A stretch of 64,000 nt of DNA from Paraspadella gotoi (lineage: Eukaryota; Chaetognatha), in NCBI GenBank assembly GCA_051294375.1, contig CM119265.1:8688772-8752771 (forward strand). Direction: 5' to 3'. Shown piece after piece: positions 36,312-46,392 of this stretch. The translations under genes and the position numbers were made by a program. Numbering within the stretch: position 1 is the stretch's first letter; each line of letters opens with the position of its first letter. The notes beneath the pieces are model-generated. The model was not told the DNA's origin. It made no database searches and was given only the letters and a program-made list of their open reading frames with translations.

Positions 36312-36536
36312 AAGAGACAGAGAAAGAACGCGGATGATTGAGTGTATGATCGTGCCAGCGAAGTGGAACAATGTAGAAAATAAAAAAATCGCCCGATGTC
36401 ATTTGCATAACGATGGATTTATTCTGTCCATTGTGAAGCATCGATAAAAATGAGTTGACATTGAATGAATTTGGTTTTTGTTCTTACTTCGGTCGTCGAA
36501 CTGAACGAAGCCCACCTTTCCGTCGGTGGAATCGAC
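22235..36536 (-). CDS. SAPCD2-like protein (suppressor APC domain family), 5' end incomplete
   Basis: Thirteen phase-consistent exons on the minus strand: 36,536-36,488, 36,227-36,005, 34,561-34,285, 33,001-32,866, 32,169-32,074, 31,988-31,814, 31,259-31,111, 30,810-30,641, 26,992-26,944, 26,882-26,788, 23,050-22,949, 22,595-22,537 and 22,460-22,235. They give 601 residues without the start. The first part is a long low-complexity linker. Then come [35 protein letters not shown] and a C-terminal coiled coil with [17 protein letters not shown] and ELFEAR, ending in DTTFT. These match the C-terminal half of vertebrate SAPCD2 as I recall it, in the same order. SAPCD2 is a cortical factor linked to spindle orientation and polarity. 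The N-terminal suppressor APC domain was not found with confidence; a possible upstream exon is at 38,264-38,357. The intron between exons 8 and 9 holds a syntaxin gene, and the one between exons 10 and 11 holds X1 and X2. Confidence 0.85.
23461..24214 (-). CDS. Gene X2, unknown family, partial tandem relative of X1
   Basis: Three minus-strand exons, 24,214-23,946, 23,889-23,703 and 23,637-23,461, join in phase to give about 210 residues ending in TGA. A start at the Met of INMNPVPHF would give about 195. I do not recognise the family. It parallels the C-terminal half of X1 in order: [17 protein letters not shown] (X1 [17 protein letters not shown]), GALILGSTI (SLILGSTI), PDGMAELI plus [10 protein letters not shown] (PTGMSELL plus [10 protein letters not shown]), and a final GIRGSN (GIRGST). 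X2 has two introns where X1 is continuous. It lies in a SAPCD2-like intron on the same strand. It could be a separate gene, a decaying duplicate or alternative exons of X1; no frame-correct splice from X1 was found. Confidence 0.55.
24327..26325 (-). CDS. Gene X1, unknown protein with acidic stretch and repeats
   Basis: Two exons, 26,325-25,582 and 25,355-24,327, join in phase 0 to give about 590 residues from ATG to TAA. I do not recognise the family. Visible features are an acidic Ser/Asp/Glu block near residues 80-105 ([15 protein letters not shown]), a Cys/His/Lys-rich stretch near 150-185, a [14 protein letters not shown] segment at the splice junction, and a C-terminal half whose motifs recur in X2. 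A weak further echo is [12 protein letters not shown] near residue 310, resembling the later [14 protein letters not shown]. No signal peptide or membrane segment is evident. It is nested on the same strand in the intron of the SAPCD2-like gene between exons 10 and 11. Those exons join directly in phase 0 and their products are adjacent in vertebrate SAPCD2, so X1 is more likely a nested gene than part of it. Confidence 0.65.
28145..30138 (+). CDS. Syntaxin (plasma-membrane Qa-SNARE), complete
   Basis: Syntaxins drive vesicle fusion by pairing with SNAP-25 and VAMP-type SNAREs. Seven phase-consistent exons: 28,145-28,212, 28,290-28,414, 28,498-28,676, 28,992-29,171, 29,519-29,694, 29,765-29,947 and 30,042-30,138. 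They give 335 residues. It starts MVKDRMQEL, like the MKDRTQEL start of syntaxin 1. Exon 2 adds about 42 residues (23-64) before the Habc bundle (about 65-190), so the protein is longer than the usual ~288. The SNARE motif has [20 protein letters not shown] with the zero-layer glutamine at Q271. The tail anchor is residues 311-330, after a KKR basic stretch. It resembles the syntaxin 1/2/3/4 group, but the Habc part is divergent and I do not assign a number. The whole gene lies inside an intron of the SAPCD2-like gene on the opposite strand. Confidence 0.95.
28720..28985. repeat. Pyrimidine-rich intron 3 of syntaxin
   Basis: The plus strand is largely C and T with CTCTC clusters up to the acceptor of exon 4. 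No coding content. Confidence 0.7.
30365..30370 (+). promoter_or_regulatory. Poly(A) signal of syntaxin
   Basis: AATAAA about 230 bases after the stop codon. It lies before the next minus-strand exon of the SAPCD2-like gene (30,641), so the nested gene ends within the intron. Confidence 0.65.
36027..36117 (-). repeat. Coding 21-bp tandem repeat in the SAPCD2-like gene
   Basis: About four units of 21 bp encode [28 protein letters not shown]-type heptapeptides in the linker of the SAPCD2-like protein. The exon stays in frame because the unit is a multiple of three, so copy number can vary without breaking the gene. Confidence 0.8.
36236..36327. repeat. (GA)n-rich microsatellite
   Basis: GA-rich tract with a pure GAGAGA core, just upstream (minus-strand sense) of the exon at 36,227. 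It supplies the pyrimidine tract for that exon's acceptor. Confidence 0.9.
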
Positions 36537-36540
36537 CTGA

Positions 36541-38263
36541 AAAAAATGTATAATATTAATATTATTATTTTATAAAACCCTTGTTCTCAAGTTTAATTTT
36601 GTATTTCTTTCCTTCTTTATCTCATCCAAAGAAATTGCAAGAAAAAAAAAAATTTTTGGCAAAAAAATTACAAAAAAAAAAGACCTTGAGGATTGAGTAT
36701 TCTTGTTTTTTTTTTATTTTTTAAAGAGAAATTTTAAAAACAAAAACGAGGCTTCGTTAAAATCGAGGTCGTCATTTTAAATCCGGACCGCGTGACGCCG
36801 TGACGCCATGACGGTTTCCCTCTGGCGGGGTCGTTTCGCTCCCGCGTCTTTGGTGTTTATGCCCTTTTTACGCTGGATTTTGAATATTCATACGACGAGG
36901 GGCGTCGGGAGCGCTGAGTCACGTGACGCTGAAAACCCAGATCTTTACTAGATTAAAAATTCAAATAAAAAATTTTGACCGGGCGTCCGGACACATTCAT
37001 GAAAGACCTTTAATAATTGCGTACTATTAAAACCTTGTTATTTAAGTAATGATATAGGTACGCTTATAGCCTTATTGCTTAATAAGGCGTAGTGAAAGTT
37101 GCAGATCAAAATTCGAATTGTTAATCATGAACAGTCTTGGACTAAAGAACATTGATATATAAAAAAAATTTGTTTTAAATTTCTCAATTTTCGCATACTT
37201 ACCATAGAAAATGTAAAAATTTTAAAATGATGTTTTTTAGTTTTGAAAGCAGATTCGAATTCCTCATAAAAAGTTTATAAAAGAAAATATAAGTCTTAAT
37301 CAAAAATTCTTTCATTAAGTTAGCAAAAAATTTAAAAAAAACTATATTTTTATACTAAAATTTAATTATAGGTTAATAATAATAGTTTTTTAGGATTTTG
37401 ATCTACTTAAATTAAGTCTTAATGAAATAATTTAATAAAAAGAGTTATATTTCCTTTTATCATTCTCAAAAAACAAGCAATAAAAAATAAGTGAATTCTC
37501 TTCAAAGTCAAGACGATATTTTAATATCCCATATCGTCTGCTATTCGTGAGCGAATGGCGCGAGACGAGTATCATAACCAAAACAAGGATACAAAACAAC
37601 AACAACAACAAGAACAACGGCTCATTCTCCGCCGTCTTCGTCTTTTGCTTTGTTTACATGAAAATCATTTCTCCTGTTACCTTGGTGCGGAGAATTCAGT
37701 GTTGACGCTCTTAGGTTTATGCGTCAAATCTATCTTGACTCCTTTTTTTCCCTTTTTTTCATTCTTGACTCAATAATAGTCAATTTGAACTCGAAGTATT
37801 GAGTTCTTATGGTAAAGACCTTTTGACTCTGATCATAACATCTCTCTCTCTCTCTCTCTCNNNNNNNNNNNNNNNNNNNNNNNNNNNNNNNNNNNNNNNN
37901 NNNNNNNNNNNNNNNNNNNNNNNNNNNNNNNNNNNNNNNNNNNNNNNNNNNNNNNNNNNNNNNNNNNNNNNNNNNNNNNNNNNNNNNNNNNNNNNNNNNN
38001 NNNNNNNNNNNNNNNNNNNNNNNNNNNNNNNNNNNNNNNNNNNNNNNNNNNNNTCTCTCTCTCTCTCTCTAACTCTCGTTCACAGTCAACTAGCTCTCCA
38101 CTAACCTTTCACCCTGGGTGGCAGCTCCCGTTCCTTCGAACTTCACATCGCCTCCCTTTAGTCTTTTAGCCCCTTCTTAAACTTTCTCAAAATCATGTAG
38201 ATCATTATTATTATTATTNNNNNNNNNNAGCCTTCGCCTTACCCAAACCCAACCCATCCTCAC
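36541..38263. other. Intron or 5' region of the SAPCD2-like gene
   Basis: No supported exon. A TGAGTCACGTGAC motif (36,915-36,927) combines an AP-1-like and an E-box palindrome in a GC-richer patch. The rest is AT-rich. The N gap at 37,861-38,053 could hide an exon. Confidence 0.4.
37861..38053. other. Assembly gap of 193 N inside a (CT)n tract
   Basis: Both flanks are pure CT repeat, so the gap is almost certainly unresolved microsatellite. Another gap of 10 N follows at 38,219-38,228 after an ATT repeat. Confidence 0.95.
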
Positions 38264-38357
38264 TTTACTCCCGGCGCGAAGCTGCGACTCCACGGATTGA
38301 AGCGTCGTTCTCGAATTCCTCGAGACGACGGATGTTCGGGCAGAGGGCGTCTCCGAT
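38264..38357 (-). CDS. Possible upstream exon of the SAPCD2-like gene
   Basis: A 94-bp minus-strand interval with a very good pyrimidine tract and CAG acceptor, and a GTGAGG donor. The frame reading SETPSARTSVV and ending LRAGSK leaves phase 0, which fits the exon at 36,536. GC content is higher than its surroundings. I see no homology to the suppressor APC domain, so this rests on splice signals and phase only. Confidence 0.35.
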
Positions 38358-40015
<1,658 letters not shown>

Positions 40016-40214
40016 TTGTGAATCAACCATAGGCCGTTTATGGGTCACGTGAGCAAGCCGGGCTGTTAACCCGGTGGAAAAAGAGCGAGTGCAGATTTGG
40101 GATTAGTAAGGGAGGGGAAACTTAAATTCGTCGGGAGGAGGTGGAACGAATGAAATAAAAAACCAAACCTGTTAAAAGGGGTAAACAAAATTTTGAGCGA
40201 ATTAGGGGAGAAGA

Positions 40215-40615
40215 AAAACAAAGCGATGGAGACATGCGTTTGGACCTAAAGAAAACAAAATACAAAAACAAAAAAAACAAACAGAAAAACAAAGCGGGAG
40301 ACATGCGTTGACCTAAGAAAACAAAAACAAAAAACAAAAAACAAAGCGGGAGAACAGTGCGTTGCCTAAAAAAACAAAAAACAAAAACAAAAAAAACAAA
40401 GCGGGAGGACATGCTTTTGACCTAAAGAAAACAAAAAAAAAACAAAAAACAAAGCGGGGAGACATTGCGGTTTGACCTAAAAGATAAACAAAAACAAAAA
40501 CAAAATAACAAAAACAAAAACAAAACGCGGGAGACATGCGTTTTGACCTTAAAGAAAAACAAAAACGAAAAAACAAAACAAAAAACAAAGCGTGGAGACT
40601 TGCGTTTGACCTTTA
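40215..40615. repeat. Minisatellite, about seven units of 53-73 bp
   Basis: Each unit carries CAAAGCGGGAGACATGCG followed by TTGACCTAAAGAAAACAAA and A-rich filler. Units start near 40,218, 40,290, 40,343, 40,398, 40,450, 40,523 and 40,589. The second P block (about 43,017-43,410) has a similar array, while the inverted copy near 44,475-44,505 has only one unit. The Phe-rich minus-strand frames are repeat artefacts. Confidence 0.85.
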
Positions 40616-40637
40616 AAAAAAAAAAACGCGAGGAGAG

Positions 40638-40823
40638 ATGAACTCAAGTGCGAGCGACGGGTCTGGTGGTTCAACAGAGGGGGGCTTCGAGCAATACAAC
40701 AACAACGACCGACGTTTTCGTCGCTCAATAGACGTTGTCGTCGCCAGCATACGTGAACAGCTCGGCCAACACGACCGGAAGAATAAATATATTCAAAAAG
40801 CAGAGGGCGCGGCAAAGTCTTGA
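40638..40823 (+). CDS. Short open frame, 61 codons, doubtful
   Basis: Starts MNSSASDGSGGSTEGG and ends in a charged helix-like part with VVASIREQLGQHDRK. The second P copy (43,437) and the inverted copy (44,449 downward) keep the start and parts of the end, but with frame shifts. No family recognised. It could be a first exon or chance; the charged C-terminal part is the only protein-like feature. Confidence 0.2.
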   Translation: MNSSASDGSGGSTEGGFEQYNNNDRRFRRSIDVVVASIREQLGQHDRKNKYIQKAEGAAKS

Positions 40824-41170
40824 AAAAGAAGAGAGAGAAAGAGAGAGAAAGAGAGAAAAAGAAAGAATTTGCCGCACTTGATTATTCTCGTTTTATAGCG
40901 TTAGGTTTATAAAAAAAAAAAAAGAGATTTCAAGCACCTCGTTGACAATTCCCAAGGTATCGCGTAACTTCGGAAAACGTCTAGACTCTGAGCCTGTTCG
41001 GAATTCCTTTGAATTGACAAAACCCATTTTTGATGACAAAAGGGGAATTTATTTTGGAAATTTATGTAATATATATCGCAGTTCCTGCGGCCTTTAACCA
41101 ACCCAAGATAATCGCCGCGTTGAGAGTCAATGAGAGAAGAAAAGGGGGGGCGGGTGAGCGGGGGTGGGGT

Positions 41171-42811
41171 GAAGTGACGGGGATTAAATTGTCGAGGCGA
41201 TCGGGTAGGAGAAAAAAGAAGTGCTTGTTGATTTTTCATCTGAATTAGCTATCGGTTAGTTAACAAACCTTTGATCAACTGCTGTCAAATTGAACTAATT
41301 ATTTATTAATGATTAGCCTAAAATTTGAAAATCTGTTATCGAAAAAGTTTTCTTCTTTCTCATGTCTCACGCCGAACTTTCACTAACTTTATGAGCCACA
41401 AATTTAAAAGTTTAACTTCAGAGAAAAATACAAAACATCAAACTTTTTGTTTCCTCAAGACCGATGATCTCTGGTAGGCGTTTCTTGTTCTAAGTGCAAC
41501 AACCGAAAAATAAAAATAGAAAATGTGAAAAAAATTCTTAGCCAACCGGAGAGCGAGATCATTAGAGGGCAGCACCACCAAAGGCGCAAATGGCGAAACT
41601 GACGGTCGATCTAGACTCGCGTCTCTTAACGCGCGTTTTGTATTCCATGGCGACCGCGACGGCGACGACCGCGTGAGGGCGATGGAGGAATAAATATAAA
41701 AAAAGACGGAGAAAAATCGGTTTCCAACCGCGGATTGGAAAAATAAAAAAAAGACAACCGGATGGAAATGATTGGAATGACGTTCGAAGAATAAAGTATG
41801 AAATAAATTACACAAATAATTTGGAGCAGAAGAAAGAAATTCAGTATACAAAAAGCTATCGCCGAAAAAATACGAGAATAAATAAGTGAAAGACTGACTT
41901 TATGAACCAATTTTATAACCGAATTGATCGATCGAAGGCACATTTACATGAGATGCGTTACCTCATACGAAAAAAAAAGAGGATTTCCCCGCGTGCGTTG
42001 TGGAAAAGAACGAGAGAGAGAGATTAGAGAGATGAAGAGAGGAGAAGAGAGAAGACGAGAGAGAGAGAAGAGGAGAGAGAGAGAGAGCGAGGAGAGAGGG
42101 AGAGGAGAGAGGAGAGGTGATGAGAGGAGAGGAGANNNNNNNNNNNNNNNNNNNNNNNNNTTTTGTATACTGAATTTCTTTCTTCTGCTCCAAATTATTT
42201 GTCGTATTTATTTCATACTTTATTCTTCGAACGTCATTCCATCATTTCCATCCGCTTGTCTTTTTTATTTTTCCATCCGCTCTGGAACCATTTTTCTCGT
42301 CTTTTTTTATATTTATTCCTCCATCGCCCTCACGCGGTCGTCGCCGTCGCGGTCGCCATGGATACAAAACGCGCGTTAAGAGACGCGAGTCTAATCGACG
42401 TCAGTTCGCCATTTGCGCCTTTGGTGGTGCTGCCCTCTAATGATCCTCGCTCTCCGGTTGGCTAAGAATTTTTTTCTCATTTTCTATTTTTATTTTTCGT
42501 TGTTGCACTTAAAACAAGAAACGTCTACCAGAGATCAATCGGTCTTGAGGAAACAAGTTTGATGTTTATGTTTTTCTCTGAAGTTAAACTTTTAATTTGG
42601 CTCATAAAGTAGTGAAGTTCGGCGTGAGACATGAGAAAGAAAAAACTTTTTCGATAACAGATTTTCAAATTTTAGCTAATCATTAATAAATAATTATTAA
42701 ATTTGAGACAGTTGATCAACAGTTTGTAAACTACCATAGCTAATTCAGATGAAAATCAACAGCAACTTTCTTTTTCTCCTACCGATCGCCTCGACAATTT
42801 AATCCCCTCAC
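41171..42811. repeat. Large imperfect palindrome around an N gap
   Basis: The right arm, 42,161-42,811, is the reverse complement of 41,171-41,853. The centre is a GA-rich spacer and a 25-N gap (42,136-42,160). The arms differ by scattered indels. This fits a hairpin-type chimeric read or a misjoined gap fill better than a natural palindrome. Confidence 0.85.
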
Positions 42812-42814
42812 TTC

Positions 42815-43977
42815 ATGTGAATCAACCATAGGCCGTTTATGGGTCACGTGAGCAAGCCGGGCTGTTAACCCGGTGGAAAGAGCGAGTGCGATTGGGATTA
42901 GTAAGGGAGGGGAAACTTAAATTCGTCGGGGAGGGGGGTGGAAGAATGGAAATAAAAAACAAAACCTGTTAAAAGGGATAAACAAAATTTTGAGCGAATT
43001 AAGGGGAGAGAAAAAAACAAAGCAGGAGACATGCGTTTGACCTAAAGAAAACAAAAACCAAAAACAAAAAAAACAAAAGAAAAACAAAGCGGGAGACATG
43101 CGTTGACCTAAAAGAAAACAAAAACAAAAAACAAAAAACAGAAGCGGGAGAACATGCGTTTGGCCTAAGAAAACAAAAACAAAAACAAAAAAAACAAAGC
43201 GGGAGGACATGCTTTTGACCTAAAGAAAACAAAAAAAAAACAAAAAACAAAGCGGGGAGACATTGCGGTTTGACCTAAAAGATAAACAAAAACAAAAACA
43301 AAATAACAAAAACAAAAAACAAAACGCGGGAGACATGCGTTTTGACCTTAAAGAAAAACAAAAACAAAAAACAAAACAAAAAACAAAGCGTGGAGACTTG
43401 CGTTTGACCTTTAAAAAAAAAAAACGCGAGGAGAGATGAACTCAAGTGCGAGCGACGGGTCTGGTGGTTCAACAGAGGGGGGCTTCGAGCAAACAACAAC
43501 AACGACCGACGTTTTCGTCGCTCAATAGACGTTGTCGTCGCCAGCATACGTGAACAGCTCGGCCGAACACGACCGGAAGAATAAATATATTCAAAAAGCA
43601 GAGGGCGCGGCAAAGTCTTGAAAAAGAGAGAGAGAAAGAGAGAGAAAGAGAGAAAAAAAAAATTTCGCACTTTGATTATTACTCGTTATAGCGTTAGGTT
43701 ATAAAAAAAAAAAAAATGATTTCATAAGCCACCTCGTTGAATTCCAAGGTACGGGCGTTATACAATTCCGAGAAAAACGTCTAGACTCTTGGAGCCTGTC
43801 TCGGATTCCTTGAATTGCAAAAACACCATTATTGATGACAAAAGGGGAAATTTATTTTGGAAATTTATTGTAAATTATATAATCGCAGTTCCTGCGGGCC
43901 TTAACCAACCCAAGATAATCGCCGCGTGAGTCAATGAGAGAAGGAAGAAGGGGGGGCTGGGTGAGCGGAGGGTGGGG
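42815..43977. repeat. Block P, second direct copy
   Basis: Same orientation as 40,016-41,171 with many small indels. It ends at a 25-N gap (43,978-44,002). Confidence 0.85.
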
Positions 43978-44002
43978 NNNNNNNNNNNNNNNNNNNNNNN
44001 NN

Positions 44003-44695
44003 GGTTAAGGCCCGCAGGACTGCGATATATATTTACATAAATTCCAAATAAATTCCCTTTTGTCATCAATAATGGTTTTTCATTCAAGGAATTCCGAACA
44101 GGACTCCAGAGTCTAGACGTTTTCTCGGAATTGTTAACGCGATACCTTGGAATTTCAACGAGGTGCTTGAAATCTTTTTTTTTTTTTATAAACTTACGCT
44201 ATACGACGATAAATCAAGTGGAAATTTTTTTTTCTCTTTCTCTCTCTTTCTCTCTCTCTTTTCAAGACTTTGCTCGCGCCCTCTGCTTTTGAATATATTT
44301 ATTCTTCGGTCGTGTTGGCCGAGCTGTTCACGTATGCTGGCGACGACACGTCTATTGAGCGACGAAAACGTCGTCGTCGTTGTTGTTGTTGTGCGAAGCC
44401 CCCCCCCTCTGTTGAACCAACCAGACCCGTCGCTCGCACTTGAGTTCATTCTCCTCGCGTTTTTTTCTTTAGGTCAAACGCATGTCTCCCGCTTTGTTTT
44501 TTTTTCTCCCCTTAATTCGCTCAAAATTTTGTTTCCCCTTTTAAAGGTTTGGTTTTTATTTTCATTCTTCCACCCCCCCTCCCGACGAATTTAAGTCTTC
44601 CCCTCCCTTACTAATCCAAAAATCTCACTCGCTCTTTCCACCGGGTTAACCCCGGCTTGGCTCACGTGACCCATAACGGCTATGGTTGATTCACA
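44003..44695. repeat. Block P, inverted and shortened copy
   Basis: Reverse complement of block P, from GGTTAAGGCCCGCAGG to GGTTGATTCAC. It is shorter, mainly because the minisatellite has one unit instead of about seven. It is followed by a 214-N gap (44,711-44,924) flanked on its right by a GA repeat. Confidence 0.85.
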
Positions 44696-45348
44696 CCCTG
44701 GAAGCCATTCNNNNNNNNNNNNNNNNNNNNNNNNNNNNNNNNNNNNNNNNNNNNNNNNNNNNNNNNNNNNNNNNNNNNNNNNNNNNNNNNNNNNNNNNNN
44801 NNNNNNNNNNNNNNNNNNNNNNNNNNNNNNNNNNNNNNNNNNNNNNNNNNNNNNNNNNNNNNNNNNNNNNNNNNNNNNNNNNNNNNNNNNNNNNNNNNNN
44901 NNNNNNNNNNNNNNNNNNNNNNNNAGAGAGAGAGAGAGTTTCTTCGGAGATATTTGAGTCTTGGCTGCTTTCGACTTAATTAGCGGATTGTCAAATTGTC
45001 AGTCAGTCTGTCAGAAAAGTTTCATTAATTTGCTTAAAATTTTTAATTAATGTAGTAAATGAATATTGAATAAATCACTTCCAGAGCTGAGCTTCCAAAG
45101 CAGGCGTAATCACATTGATTCTGCTGCTTTTAGCTCTCTCTCTCTCTCTGACTCTTTCTCTCTCTCTATCTATCTCTCTNNNNNNNNNNCTCTCGTCTCG
45201 TTTAGATTTCATCTCAGTCCATCGTCTCCGCATTTCGAACTCATGGTTTCCTCTCGCGCACGCGCACATTTCCTCACCTGAAGGGCACATTTGNNNNNNN
45301 NNNNNNNNNNNNNNNNNNACGGGTGACTTTGATGCCCAGGTTTGAACC
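44696..45348. other. Gap-ridden junction between block P and copy C
   Basis: N gaps at 44,711-44,924, 45,180-45,189 and 45,294-45,318, with CT/GA repeats at their edges. No coding sequence seen. Confidence 0.8.
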
Positions 45349-46392
45349 AATTGTCTATATTTTCTTTCACTTCGAAATTTTTTTGTTCGGGCATTTAAAC
45401 TTACGCCGTTACAATATGGACATAAAGTGGCAAACTGTGGGCAGGCCAAGGCTTAAGGCAAGGAGGAATAACATGACATTTCAACGAAATCAATTTAAGA
45501 GTTATTCCGGTTAAACAAAAAAGGGAACACAAATACTCCACTGTGACGGATTACGATTTTTTCGGATCGTAGGCAGTATAACTGGTTGCTGGTGTGTTTC
45601 TTCTCTAAATCTACTGGAGAGCGTTCCTGTTGTGGTACGGTACAAATATTAGTCATCAATAAAGAACAGGCTTTTTAACGTAAAGAGGGCGTTTATCCGA
45701 ATTTGTTAAATATTAAACATCTGTGGGGTTTCTTTTTTTTTTTATGGGGTCGAATGGGATTTACACGGTCGGGGCCCCTTACTATTTTCGTTGTTATGGT
45801 AATAATTGGTTAGCTTATATGTAATTTAAAATTGTTTGTAATTTCGTTCTAGGAACATCTCTGTCAATCTTTTTTTTCTTGAAAAAACGTGAATTATGAT
45901 TTCGGTTTTGGGTCCAAAGCGGGGGGAATAACAATCAAAATAATGAATAACTATAAATAGTACAATGTACAAAGTTATTTCTTTCTCCGCGGAACGTTAA
46001 TTAGCTTTTTTTCCCAGACATATGAAAGCCGTATTTTAGATCAGTGCCGACCTGTTTGGATGAGAGTTATGAAGGGACAGGCGATGGACCGCTGTGGGGT
46101 TCGGGACTTCGCTTGGGTAAAGTGGGGCTTTTGAGGGAAAGTCGCCTTCACTTTGTATCATCGATTTAGTCCAAGGGTTTTATTGTATTGTTGAATTTAG
46201 GTTACCGGGGTTTTTCGGGAGGTTACAGATAAGGGGGAAATCAAAATGAAGAGATATACGTTCGTTTTTATTCTTTTTTTTTTAGGAGTGTAATAAATAT
46301 ATTTTGCTGAGTCTTATTTTTTTCCCCAGTTTTATGTTTTTGATGGCCCTCTATTCTTTTGAATTTTTGTACTCATTGAATTAGAACAAAGG

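Larger units (their letters stand above)
17206..37860. repeat. Large repeated segment, copy B (intact reference copy)
   Basis: Copy A matches the first 6.85 kb and copy C matches from about 17,500 to at least 35,500. The shared part ends beyond the right side of the window, so the true right boundary of the repeat is unknown. I set the end at the first N gap. Every coding exon I rebuilt here (SNX6, SAPCD2-like, syntaxin, X1, X2) keeps an open frame and consistent phase, so this is the copy to annotate. Confidence 0.85.
40016..41171. repeat. Block P, first direct copy
   Basis: Begins TGTGAATCAACCATAGG. It recurs in the same orientation at 42,815-43,977 and inverted at 44,003-44,695. It contains a small hairpin (CCGGG/CCCGG) near 40,057, a minisatellite (40,215-40,615) and a short open frame (40,638). 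No function recognised. Confidence 0.85.

Noticed and set aside
40122-40588. Minus-strand Phe-rich hydrophobic frames that look like membrane proteins
   Set aside because: They arise from A-rich minisatellite units; frames shift between copies of the array.
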